Virus record (IMG/VR): IMGVR_UViG_3300021962_000292
Coordinates: 1 to 36,601 of that record
Origin: a virus
Length of the DNA stretch: 36,601 nt
Reading direction: 5' to 3' (one strand)
Positions 5,604 to 14,112 of the stretch are shown here, piece after piece. The stretch's first letter is position 1. Each line of letters begins with the position of its first letter. The notes below the pieces were generated by a model. It did not search any database and was not told where the DNA came from. It saw nothing but the letters and a program-made list of their open reading frames with translations. The position numbers and the translations under genes are program-made.

Positions 5604-7691
5604 ATGGCTAAAAAAGATGAATTAAGGGATTTAGAAATAAAGATGATTTCTTTTCTAGGGAGTGTAAATGACTCTTTAGAAAAAGCATCTACAAATTTTC
5701 AAACTCTTAATACTAACTTAGAAATCGCAGCTAGGTCTTTAGGGGATAGAGGTCCAGACGGTCTGGTAGGAAATTTACAAATTTTAAAAGATTCTATAAA
5801 AAAGATAGTTTCTGAAATATCAAATATAAATGTCCCAGCAAATGGAATGGGTAACTCAGGTGGACTAACACCATCACCTTACGATTTTATTATAAGTTTT
5901 CCTCCGGTAACTCCCCCACCTATTCAACCACCTGTAATTCCCCCACCTTTACCACCCCCACCACCACCACCAGAACCACCAACTAATAAACTTGAAAGAA
6001 TATTGGATAATTATTTTCAAGGTAACAGTGATGACAATGGCCTGAATTATTTTACAGGTCAAATTATTTTACAAGCATTTACTGAATTACAAAAAGTAAC
6101 TACAATGTTTTTCGATGGGGTGAGTAATCTTATTCCTTCGATTGATAGTCTTTCTATAGTTACTAATCTTTTAGATAAGGTTTCTTCAAATATAGCAGAA
6201 TTACCAAACAAAATAATAAGCTTGAATCAAAATTTATTAGGAATGGGAACCAACATACAAGATTTTAAAGATCAAGTTGGTTTCATGACAAATGAATTAG
6301 CTGGGAGCACTGCTCAAAATCTACAAAATGCGGCAACTTTGTATTCCCAAGGATTTAGGGGTAACAATAAATCTTTGTTAGAACTAGCAGCAATAATGGA
6401 TCTAACAGGACAAAGAACCTCAACTCTTACTAATGATTTCACTAGAATGTCTACTGTTATGGGATTAACTAACAGACAAATGAATGTTCTCGCAGAAGTT
6501 GTTAGACAAAGTTCAGATGATTATAAAGTAAAGTCTGACGAACTAATAGAAGCATTAGGAAAAGTTCAGAATCAAAACGTTATGGCTACTGCTGGTTTCG
6601 GTGCAACTTTTATGAGAAGTTTAACTCCTCTTCTTGGTGAGTTTAAAAGAAATAGCACTGAGATAGTTGGATTGGTAAATGCTTTAACTAAAACTGATAC
6701 TTTGTTAAAACTTGCTCCAATTGATCCCCAAATAACTTCTTTAGCTAGAAGGATGGAAAGGGCGGGTAGTGCAGAGGAATTAAAGTCTATCTTAATTCAA
6801 ATAACAGGAAGGCTTTCTAGTTTTGCACAAATGATGGCAGGACAAGCAGGAGCAGCAGGATCTGCTGGTTCCCTCCCAACTACTGCAATACTAGCTGATA
6901 TATTAAATTCTATAGGAATGCCATTAGCAGACGCAACTCAATTATTTAGAGCTTTAACGGGTCAATTAGATGAGTATACAATAAAATTACAACAGAGCCA
7001 ACAGGTGCAAGATAGCTATGCAGCCGCAACTCAAAAACTAGCTAATGCAGCACTCCCTTTTATAACTAGTTTAGTTAATATGGCTACTAGCATAATTAAT
7101 TTTATTGGTGGTGGTGGAGGGTTTGTAATTCTTTTTGGATCTTTACTTTTTCTTGCTAAATCTTTTGTATCTCAAGCTGTGAGTATAGCAACTACTACTC
7201 TTTCCTTGTATCAATTAAGACTACAAATTTTGAGTATGACTGTATTAACTAATGTTAATAATGCGTCGTTAAGACAAAGTATTATCAGCTTAGTGTCATT
7301 TGCATCCACTGCTTCCTTCTGGGCAGGAGTTCTTTCTTTTGGATTAACTGCAATCCTAGGTGTTATTGGTGGAATTGCAGCTTGGAGCGCAATGGATTCA
7401 GACTCAACTGAATTAAACACTGATGCTATCTCAAAAAATACTGCCGCTCTTCAAAACAATTCTGATATAAGATTTAAAGATGCTACTGCACAAAACATCT
7501 TCCTAGATACCATGAATAGAAATATTGCTTTTGTGTTAACAAGAGAATCTGCAGTTCAAGACGCTTTAAAACAAATGGTTTCTCAGGGTCAAGTACAGCA
7601 AGATCAAATGAAAGCTTTGATTAACACTGCTATGGCTCAATACATGGCAACACAAAACTTGGGAGCAACTAGACCAGCAGTAGGTCCATAG
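5604..7691 (+). CDS. Tail length tape measure protein
   Basis: The 695 residues have the tape-measure pattern: a helical N-terminus (1-80), a long helical Gln/Asn/Leu-rich middle with few charged clusters, and Gly-rich hydrophobic segments near the C-terminus at about 499-525 (INFIGGGGGFVILFGSLLFL) and about 564-594 (WAGVLSFGLTAILGVIGGIA), typical of proteins that enter the host membrane. Residues 100-126 are almost pure proline (including seven in a row), an unusual rigid spacer. It would set tail length inside the tube and later help DNA passage. T4 gp29 is somewhat shorter (about 590). GTGAG precedes the ATG. It lies directly upstream of the junction and hub genes, matching the order in myophages and PBSX-like tails. 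Confidence 0.8.
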   Translation: MAKKDELRDLEIKMISFLGSVNDSLEKASTNFQTLNTNLEIAARSLGDRGPDGLVGNLQILKDSIKKIVSEISNINVPANGMGNSGGLTPSPYDFIISFPPVTPPPIQPPVIPPPLPPPPPPPEPPTNKLERILDNYFQGNSDDNGLNYFTGQIILQAFTELQKVTTMFFDGVSNLIPSIDSLSIVTNLLDKVSSNIAELPNKIISLNQNLLGMGTNIQDFKDQVGFMTNELAGSTAQNLQNAATLYSQGFRGNNKSLLELAAIMDLTGQRTSTLTNDFTRMSTVMGLTNRQMNVLAEVVRQSSDDYKVKSDELIEALGKVQNQNVMATAGFGATFMRSLTPLLGEFKRNSTEIVGLVNALTKTDTLLKLAPIDPQITSLARRMERAGSAEELKSILIQITGRLSSFAQMMAGQAGAAGSAGSLPTTAILADILNSIGMPLADATQLFRALTGQLDEYTIKLQQSQQVQDSYAAATQKLANAALPFITSLVNMATSIINFIGGGGGFVILFGSLLFLAKSFVSQAVSIATTTLSLYQLRLQILSMTVLTNVNNASLRQSIISLVSFASTASFWAGVLSFGLTAILGVIGGIAAWSAMDSDSTELNTDAISKNTAALQNNSDIRFKDATAQNIFLDTMNRNIAFVLTRESAVQDALKQMVSQGQVQQDQMKALINTAMAQYMATQNLGATRPAVGP

Positions 7692-7706
7692 TAATAGGAA
7701 AATAAA

Positions 7707-9416
7707 ATGCCAGAAAGATTAACTACAACTGGAAGAACTTATCAGGATCCCCCGGGACAAAACAGTGTTCCTGCTCAAAATAATCCATACTATAGCGCAA
7801 ACCGTGATCCTTTAAACCCGGATAATCCAAATGCATATAATGCAAATCCTTACCCTAGACCAAATACTCCAGCACCTAAACCTACCTATCAAAAAGAACC
7901 ACCTAAAGATTTCACTTATTCAGAATTTGGTCAGCCTGATTCTAATACCATTCAACCAATTCAACGCGGCCCGCAGCGGGGCTCTGCAACAACTCAATTA
8001 ATCCAACCTCGTCAAGGAGCCCCGGATACAGCTAACAGATCTCCGGGAGCTACTGAAGATCAACTAAAGGGTACAGCCTTTGAAGGTGCAGCTATCGTAG
8101 GTAGTGAAGATGGACTTTTTAGTGCGGGTGGTGCTGATCAAGGTCAAGTAGTTATAGCTGGAGGAGTTAATGGTAGAGCAGTTTCTTTAAGTTTAGGATC
8201 TGTTTTGCCTCCGGGAGTCTTAGATACTAATGCAGTTTTTAATATTGTAGCAAGGATAAAAGATGAGCGAACTGCTAAAGAAACTCAAGATGATAAAGGA
8301 AATTTTGATTTACAAAGTCAATTAACTGAAACAAAAGAAGGATTAATTGAAGTGCAAAGCACCTTGGCTAATCTTTTAGCTGGAACCAGAGATAAAAGAA
8401 ATACAAAAGAAGAACAAGATAATGTAATTAAAAAATTTGATCCACTAATAAATAATCCAAGATACAAAAGCAAATATTACAATAGGTATTTAGAAAATAG
8501 ATCTTGTTTAATATTTGTTGATGGTCCTAAAAAAATAGTTTTACCATTTTTTGAAAATCCTAGAATTGAAGAAAAGAGAGTAAGTAACTATGAGTCTACT
8601 ACTAATCCGGGTGGTGCAACACCATTCCTATTCTATAAGTTCACAGAATTTTCTAATATAAAAATCTCATTTAAAATGAATGCTATGCACATAGCAGAAA
8701 TTTTATTAAAAGAAGGAATTGATTTATATTCTTTCCTACACTTTACTGATCCTAAAAACGCACCAAACCCCAACCCAGATAAAGATAAATTTTTTAGTAA
8801 ATTAGAATCTATTAAAAAACTTTTATCAAATTGTTCTAAAGAGTATTTTGACTCTAGATCAGGAAACAACCCACTTAATGTAATTGATAATTTTACTCCA
8901 AGATTAGATGATGAAAATAGAGAAGATATAAGTTTATATGAATCTATAAAACCATATATAAATCTTTATGATAAAAATTTAGACACTCATTTTAATCAAG
9001 CATTAACGATAATGCTTCTTTGGATTTACACTATAAAGAACTTTGTATTCTTTACCACTAGCACAGGCATTACTAACGCAGAGCAGGCTCAAAGATTAGC
9101 TGAGGCTGGTACAGACCCACAAAATCAAAATTTGGCTAAAACATTAGTTATAAAACATGGACCTGTTTATTATTACTTACCTTGTTTACTTATTAATTAT
9201 GAAATAAAAGAAGTTCAAAATTCAACTTATGATATAGAATCTGTAATGGCATTAAATTATGAAGTTACTTTAACTGTATTCGCTAGACCAGAAAATTGGA
9301 AAGGTGTACTTAGCAATTTAGGAATTTCTAATGATGACACTGGTTCAATTATTCTTTTTGATAATGATACAAACACTTCAACATCACAGCAAGTAACAAC
9401 TGGTGGATCTCCATAA
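7707..9416 (+). CDS. Tail tube/baseplate junction protein (XkdP-, gp48/54-like candidate)
   Basis: This 569-residue protein has a disordered Pro/Asn/Gln-rich N-terminus (1-130). The region around residues 270-330 contains DGPKKIVLPFFENPRIEE, then YKFTEFSNIKISFKM. This resembles the tube-like beta fold of proteins that cap the baseplate hub and start the tube; they carry an LPFFxNPxI-type strand and a later SFKxN strand. The end (YEVTLTVFARPENWKG) is another such strand. Its place between the tape measure and a gp53-like LysM-type gene, then the hub, equals that of XkdP in PBSX and gp48/gp54 in T4. AGGA lies 8 bases before the ATG. The specific assignment is inference from motifs and order. 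Confidence 0.5.
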   Translation: MPERLTTTGRTYQDPPGQNSVPAQNNPYYSANRDPLNPDNPNAYNANPYPRPNTPAPKPTYQKEPPKDFTYSEFGQPDSNTIQPIQRGPQRGSATTQLIQPRQGAPDTANRSPGATEDQLKGTAFEGAAIVGSEDGLFSAGGADQGQVVIAGGVNGRAVSLSLGSVLPPGVLDTNAVFNIVARIKDERTAKETQDDKGNFDLQSQLTETKEGLIEVQSTLANLLAGTRDKRNTKEEQDNVIKKFDPLINNPRYKSKYYNRYLENRSCLIFVDGPKKIVLPFFENPRIEEKRVSNYESTTNPGGATPFLFYKFTEFSNIKISFKMNAMHIAEILLKEGIDLYSFLHFTDPKNAPNPNPDKDKFFSKLESIKKLLSNCSKEYFDSRSGNNPLNVIDNFTPRLDDENREDISLYESIKPYINLYDKNLDTHFNQALTIMLLWIYTIKNFVFFTTSTGITNAEQAQRLAEAGTDPQNQNLAKTLVIKHGPVYYYLPCLLINYEIKEVQNSTYDIESVMALNYEVTLTVFARPENWKGVLSNLGISNDDTGSIILFDNDTNTSTSQQVTTGGSP

Positions 9417-9433
9417 TAAGGATAATATAAAAA

Positions 9434-9730
9434 ATGGCTAAGAATTACATAAATCATTACTCCATTGGATTTGTAGAAGTTTTTCACAAAAATAAAATAT
9501 TAGCCACTTCTTTAGGGTCAGGCAGTTTTGAGAGTTACATTAATAATTTAAAAAATTCTGCATTTGATAAGAGAATTATTCCTGCAGGGTACGAACACAG
9601 GGCAGATTTGCTTTCTAATTTATTTTATTCAACTCCAACTTTAGATTGGATGATATTATATTTTAATAATATAAAAGATCCTTTTAATGAATTAAATGTT
9701 GGAGACACTATCTTAATTCCTAGAAAATAA
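9434..9730 (+). CDS. 53: gp53-like baseplate wedge protein (LysM-type)
   Basis: This 98-residue protein ends with a signature seen in T4 gp53 and related wedge proteins: IIPAGYEHRADLLSNLFY (about 52-69), then LDWMILYFNNIKDPFNELNVG and DTILIPRK. The equivalent in T4-like phages reads roughly GxEHRPDLIAxxxYGD...WWxIxxxNxIxDPF...GxxLxIP. In T4, gp53 locks wedges together around the hub. T4 gp53 is about 200 residues, so this is a short version keeping mainly the LysM-like half. AAGGA lies 11 bases before the ATG. The next gene begins four bases after its stop. Confidence 0.75.
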   Translation: MAKNYINHYSIGFVEVFHKNKILATSLGSGSFESYINNLKNSAFDKRIIPAGYEHRADLLSNLFYSTPTLDWMILYFNNIKDPFNELNVGDTILIPRK

Positions 9731-9734
9731 ATGT

Positions 9735-12700
9735 ATGAGTAATGTAATTCACATCAGACCAAAATTATTAGTAACTAATAATTATGAGTTAGCAAAAAAA
9801 TTCTCAGATACTCCTGTTAATCAAAGGTACTCTTCTCGTTATTGGAATGATTTAGATAAATATCAAGATTCAATATTGCTTGACCCTAGAAATGGTAGAA
9901 CGGGACCTAATAGTTTTGAAGTATTTAAATCTTTTGAATATTCTTTAGGTTATGGTCAAGGCGCAGGACAAAATAACTATAAAATTACATTAGTTTTAAA
10001 TGATCTTTACAATGTTTTAGAAGAAAATTTTATTCATGGTTTAATGTCTCAAGAAATATTATTAGATAATTATGATAAATTAAAAAGTGAATTGTTATCT
10101 CTGGGTCCTTCCGCTGCTGCCGAAGTAGCAAAACAATCTGCACAAGGTAGACAAATAACAATTCCAACAGTGCAAAATGGAGAAACCATTTATAAAAATT
10201 TAGAAAATTCGTTAATTGGAAAAAATTATTATTTTATTATCATAAATGAGTTTGATCATTTTTTAGAGCCAATAGTATCTCAATATGTTACAGCAACTGT
10301 CGATTATCAATCTATAGTGGATTCATTTAGAGGTATTAAACAAATAAAATTAGAGTTTCTTTGTACAGGACACCCTAACGTTCTTTCACATCTCTCTGAT
10401 ATAACTAGTTTTAATTCTTCTAAAATTAATTTAAGTCCTTACAAAAATATTCCAAATAGATCATATCAAATTATTGAAAACATTGATTTAAAAGACTTAT
10501 CTTTAAATCCTTCTAAAATTGATCCATTAATTAAAAAAATTATAAAAAATTTATTTTCTAGAATAAGCGGCAAAGAAGTAGTAGTTGTTTTACCAGACTT
10601 TGGAAAAATATTTCAAACATTTAGAAAAAATATATCTAACAGCCCCGGAGAGTTAGCTCTATTTTCCATACCAGACAACACTCTCAATGTTACAGCACTT
10701 GCTAATGAATTAGATGGATCGTATATAAAAATGTTTTTTGAAAAACTGGGCTTTTCTTGTATAACAAGTTTTTATACAAAGGCTTTTGAACTTTTAAATT
10801 CTATTCCACCAGAAGATTATAAAGAATTAGATAAATTAAATAAGTCTGTAAGAGAAGCAAAAGAATTAATAGAAAATTCTAATGTAGAAGATTTAATAAA
10901 TTTACTAACAAGTGGTATAACTGATAATTCACAATTTAGTATAGCTAATCTTTCTTTTACTAATCAAGAATTTGATATTTCAGAAACTGTAGATGATGGA
11001 TTTTTTGATTCAATAGCATCTTTCGCCGCTGATGTTGGGCGAAGAAGTTCTTTTGGTAGATTTAATCCAGCCTTACAATCAAAAATTTCTAATTTAATTG
11101 AAACATTAAAAAGAAACAAAACAAACCCATCGTCGCAAACAACAATTGAGGAAATTAAAAAAGAATTAAAAGAAATTTTTAATAGAGTATTTTTAGCAAA
11201 ATTTGAATCTTATGATCAATTAAAATCTTTTAGAGATAAATTTGGAATTAAAAGTGCTCAAGGATCTAAAGCCGGGGCAGAAGCTCAGGCTGCTATTTGG
11301 GATACACCTAATTCTACAACAGCAAAACTAATATTTGTTATTGATTCTACTCAACCGACAACTATGACTCAAAAGTTGCCAAATCAAATAGATTTTAATG
11401 AGTTTGCAAATTCATTTTCTAATAATTTACAAGAATTAGGGGGCTATCCTTTTCAAATATCTTTCACAGAAGAAAATAATTTGTCGAGATTAAATTTAAT
11501 CTCACAAACAATTAAAAATAATGCTAACCCTGCTATTGATCCAAAAAGAGTTTCCGAGCCCGCAGTAATTATTTTTGATGCATTTATGCTGGACAATTAT
11601 TATCTTCCAATGTTTGGAGTTCCTAGGAGTACACCTAAAGTAAATGATAATTTTACTTATCCAATATCTAATGAGGATATGGATAATTATAAAACAGACT
11701 CAGAATACTTTAAACAATTGAGATTAAACAAAGCTAATGATTCTTTTGGTTCTTTTGGTGGTTGCTTTGTTCCTTTTTTTAGACCTCCCGGGGCAAACTC
11801 ATTAGGTTCAACACAATTTAACTTAACTGATCAGAAATTTTTTACTAAACCCTACGCTGGGTTTCCAACTACTTTTCCTCAAGATTCTTTATACACTTGG
11901 TACGCATACAAAAATAATAAAATTTTAAAATTAATGGAAGACTATGGGACAAGTGGTGTTTTAAAACATTTTAATTCAGATTCAATTAATAATTTTTTAG
12001 TGTTATCTTATGAACCAATTCCTTTGAATGAAAACGTCGAAGGGTTACCAAATATATTAAAATTTAATTTAAAAGCCGACACTTTAAACAGCACAGTTCC
12101 TTATAATTCTATAGTTGAAAAAATGAATAATTTAGCGGTAGACGATGCTTTATTGACTACTAGAATAACTTATTACAAAAGTGTTCTTAATTTAAATGCT
12201 GAGAAATTAACTAACGAAATAAAAAATGCTTTAGATAACCCTGTGCAATTAAATAATATAAATGAAAGTATTAAGAGAAGTATTGGAGGTTCTAACAAAA
12301 ATGATTTGTCTTTAGCTATGGAATTAGAACCTGAATTAAATTCTCCTTTTAGGTCTGCAATTTCAGCAAATTCAGGAGGTGAATCAAATCAAAAAAATAT
12401 TGATAAATTAGCTAAAAATCAAAGAAGAAGTAATGTTGAAAGATTAAGCACGCAAATAATGATTGATTTATATAACGATTTTATAAGAACGTCTGGTAAT
12501 GGTACGAGCGTAGTTAGGACTTTCTTGCAAAATGACGTATTTTTTAAAACTAATTTATACAGATCAATTTTCAATAGACTTTATACAATAGAAGCTACTA
12601 CTTATGGTTTCTTTCAAATAAATAGTATAGGTCAGCTAAATTCTCCTTGTATAGTGGCTTTTAGAAAAAATTTAAATGCCACTGGTAGAAGATCAAATAA

Positions 12701-12842
12701 ATTAACAATTCTTGGTGATGACTTTACTTTATTTTCAGGAATATACACTATAATTGGATTTAAACATCATTTTGATAAAGATACATACCCTACTTCCTCT
12801 TTTGTATTAAGAAAGAATTTATTGGTAGGTAGTGAGGATTAA
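9735..12842 (+). CDS. Large baseplate hub protein (gp27/gp44-type candidate)
   Basis: This 1035-residue protein has an N-terminal beta region (SFEYSLGYG, NNYKITLVLND; about 68-95) and a second (YYFIIINEFDHFL, KQIKLEFLCTG; about 165-215) typical of tube-like hub barrels, a long helical, very AT-rich coding middle (about 260-560), and a C-terminus with SPCIVAFRKNLN, FSGIYTIIGFKHHFD and SFVLRKNL (about 960-1030). The last part resembles the end of gp27/gpD hub proteins, where a LSGxYxIxxxxHxI strand pair precedes the final strand. It would form the trimeric hub carrying the spike encoded next. T4 gp27 is about 390 residues, so this is greatly enlarged. No SD is visible at the ATG; translation may be coupled to the gp53-like gene. 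One hand-counted line (10501-10560) is 8/60 G+C. Confidence 0.55.
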   Translation: MSNVIHIRPKLLVTNNYELAKKFSDTPVNQRYSSRYWNDLDKYQDSILLDPRNGRTGPNSFEVFKSFEYSLGYGQGAGQNNYKITLVLNDLYNVLEENFIHGLMSQEILLDNYDKLKSELLSLGPSAAAEVAKQSAQGRQITIPTVQNGETIYKNLENSLIGKNYYFIIINEFDHFLEPIVSQYVTATVDYQSIVDSFRGIKQIKLEFLCTGHPNVLSHLSDITSFNSSKINLSPYKNIPNRSYQIIENIDLKDLSLNPSKIDPLIKKIIKNLFSRISGKEVVVVLPDFGKIFQTFRKNISNSPGELALFSIPDNTLNVTALANELDGSYIKMFFEKLGFSCITSFYTKAFELLNSIPPEDYKELDKLNKSVREAKELIENSNVEDLINLLTSGITDNSQFSIANLSFTNQEFDISETVDDGFFDSIASFAADVGRRSSFGRFNPALQSKISNLIETLKRNKTNPSSQTTIEEIKKELKEIFNRVFLAKFESYDQLKSFRDKFGIKSAQGSKAGAEAQAAIWDTPNSTTAKLIFVIDSTQPTTMTQKLPNQIDFNEFANSFSNNLQELGGYPFQISFTEENNLSRLNLISQTIKNNANPAIDPKRVSEPAVIIFDAFMLDNYYLPMFGVPRSTPKVNDNFTYPISNEDMDNYKTDSEYFKQLRLNKANDSFGSFGGCFVPFFRPPGANSLGSTQFNLTDQKFFTKPYAGFPTTFPQDSLYTWYAYKNNKILKLMEDYGTSGVLKHFNSDSINNFLVLSYEPIPLNENVEGLPNILKFNLKADTLNSTVPYNSIVEKMNNLAVDDALLTTRITYYKSVLNLNAEKLTNEIKNALDNPVQLNNINESIKRSIGGSNKNDLSLAMELEPELNSPFRSAISANSGGESNQKNIDKLAKNQRRSNVERLSTQIMIDLYNDFIRTSGNGTSVVRTFLQNDVFFKTNLYRSIFNRLYTIEATTYGFFQINSIGQLNSPCIVAFRKNLNATGRRSNKLTILGDDFTLFSGIYTIIGFKHHFDKDTYPTSSFVLRKNLLVGSED

Positions 12843-12844
12843 AC

Positions 12845-14065
12845 ATGATTTATAAAGGAAAGGTTATTACTAATTTAGATATAGAAAGAAGAGGTATGTT
12901 CTATGTAGAAATACCTGACATAGGATATAAAGGAGATAACCTTTTACAAGTTCATTATGTTTCCCCATTTTTTGAACCTAGAAAAGGGGGAGACTTCTCA
13001 CCTCCCGCTGATGGAGCGACAGTTCTAATTTTTAGAGAGCCTATTTCCAGAAAAGCTTATTATTTAGGTACAATAGTTTCTGATACTCCTGATGCTATAA
13101 CTAATTACGAAAAGCCTAAAGCACCTTCTGTAGATCCTAAAACATATTACGAAGATAGTGTACCTGCAGTTAAACAATTTAAAGGCAACGGTGGGGATGG
13201 CTTAGAGATAACATCTAGAAAATCTACATTTAGATATGTCGATAGAGTTAGATTAAACTCAGGAACTAAGCAAATATTACTCGACTCATCTCCAGAATCC
13301 GATTGCGTTAAAATATCAAATGGTAATGGAGATTACATTCAACTAAACAACGTAGCAGAATCTTCTATAGGTGTGCCCTTGTTTATAGAGCAGTCTATAG
13401 AAATGATGGCACACGGAGGAATTTCTCTGGATGCTGACGGTGGTAGAATAGATATAGCTCTTAATGAAGGCGGGGATATAACTTTAGAGAATACATCAAC
13501 TGGGGCAATGTCTTTAAATTTCCCTTATGGCCCTAGATGTGGTAACATTAATTTATTTAGTGCAAATAAAAATATTCACATAAGTTGTGCTGCAGCGTTT
13601 GGTGTTCCTAGGGAAGGACTTAATTCAGGTGGAAAGATATTTATAGACACCGGAAGCTCCGAACTTCAAGTTACTAGAGACGCAGTGACAATAAGAATGA
13701 ATCCACTAGGAACTGCACCCGGGGCAGACATTAGAAAGCCCTCTATTGAAGTAACACCTAATGGAATTTATATTGATGCTGGTATTCTTGGAGCTATAAC
13801 TTTAAATGGAGCAACTATTAACTTAAATGCCACGGATTCAATTAACATGCAAGCTCCAACTGTTAACACTCTTGGTGCTGAGTCGGTTAATATAACTTCT
13901 CCCGCTAATGTTAATATTGATGGTGTGGCTGCATTACACTTAAACTCAGGATTGTCTTTGCAGGGAACTGGTCAGGCCACAGCAACAATCACATCTAATA
14001 TAACTCCTATTCCTCCAGTTAATATAACTCCATCCGAGTATCCATTAAAGACAAGGTTCTTCTAG
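12845..14065 (+). CDS. gp5/VgrG-like central spike protein without lysozyme domain
   Basis: The 406 residues begin with an OB-fold (MIYKGKVITNLDIERRG, FYVEIPDIG, PADGATVLIFREP, YYLGTIVSD; 1-90) as in gp5 and gpV/VgrG spikes. A beta-rich section follows (DRVRLNSGTKQILLDSSPES and on). The C-terminus has near 8-residue periodicity (about 322-377: GATINLNA, TDSINMQA, ESVNITSP, ANVNIDGV), as expected for an intertwined triple beta-helix needle. The T4 gp5 lysozyme domain is missing between the OB-fold and the needle. GAGG precedes the ATG by 7 bases. Together with the upstream hub and the PAAR-like protein at 34281 it would make the membrane-piercing spike. Confidence 0.8.
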   Translation: MIYKGKVITNLDIERRGMFYVEIPDIGYKGDNLLQVHYVSPFFEPRKGGDFSPPADGATVLIFREPISRKAYYLGTIVSDTPDAITNYEKPKAPSVDPKTYYEDSVPAVKQFKGNGGDGLEITSRKSTFRYVDRVRLNSGTKQILLDSSPESDCVKISNGNGDYIQLNNVAESSIGVPLFIEQSIEMMAHGGISLDADGGRIDIALNEGGDITLENTSTGAMSLNFPYGPRCGNINLFSANKNIHISCAAAFGVPREGLNSGGKIFIDTGSSELQVTRDAVTIRMNPLGTAPGADIRKPSIEVTPNGIYIDAGILGAITLNGATINLNATDSINMQAPTVNTLGAESVNITSPANVNIDGVAALHLNSGLSLQGTGQATATITSNITPIPPVNITPSEYPLKTRFF

Positions 14066-14067
14066 TA

Positions 14068-14088
14068 TTAAAATTACAATAATTTTAA
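14068..14088 (+). other. AU hairpin after the spike gene
   Basis: TTAAAATT (14068-14075) and AATTTTAA (14081-14088) form a perfect 8-bp stem with loop ACAAT, starting three bases after the spike gene stop. No U tract follows, so a standard intrinsic terminator is unlikely; an mRNA 3'-end or processing structure is possible. Confidence 0.35.
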
Positions 14089-14112
14089 GGTTTAATATAT
14101 AATTAAAGTATG
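14087..14112 (+). promoter_or_regulatory. SD and ATG separated by an AU hairpin
   Basis: AAGG (14087-14090) is followed by TTTAAT (14091-14096), loop ATATA and ATTAAA (14102-14107), then GT and the ATG at 14110. The 6-bp stem lies exactly between the SD and the start, which are otherwise 19 bases apart. Folding would leave only about two unpaired bases, so the geometry is less ideal than at 4845-4882. Confidence 0.25.
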
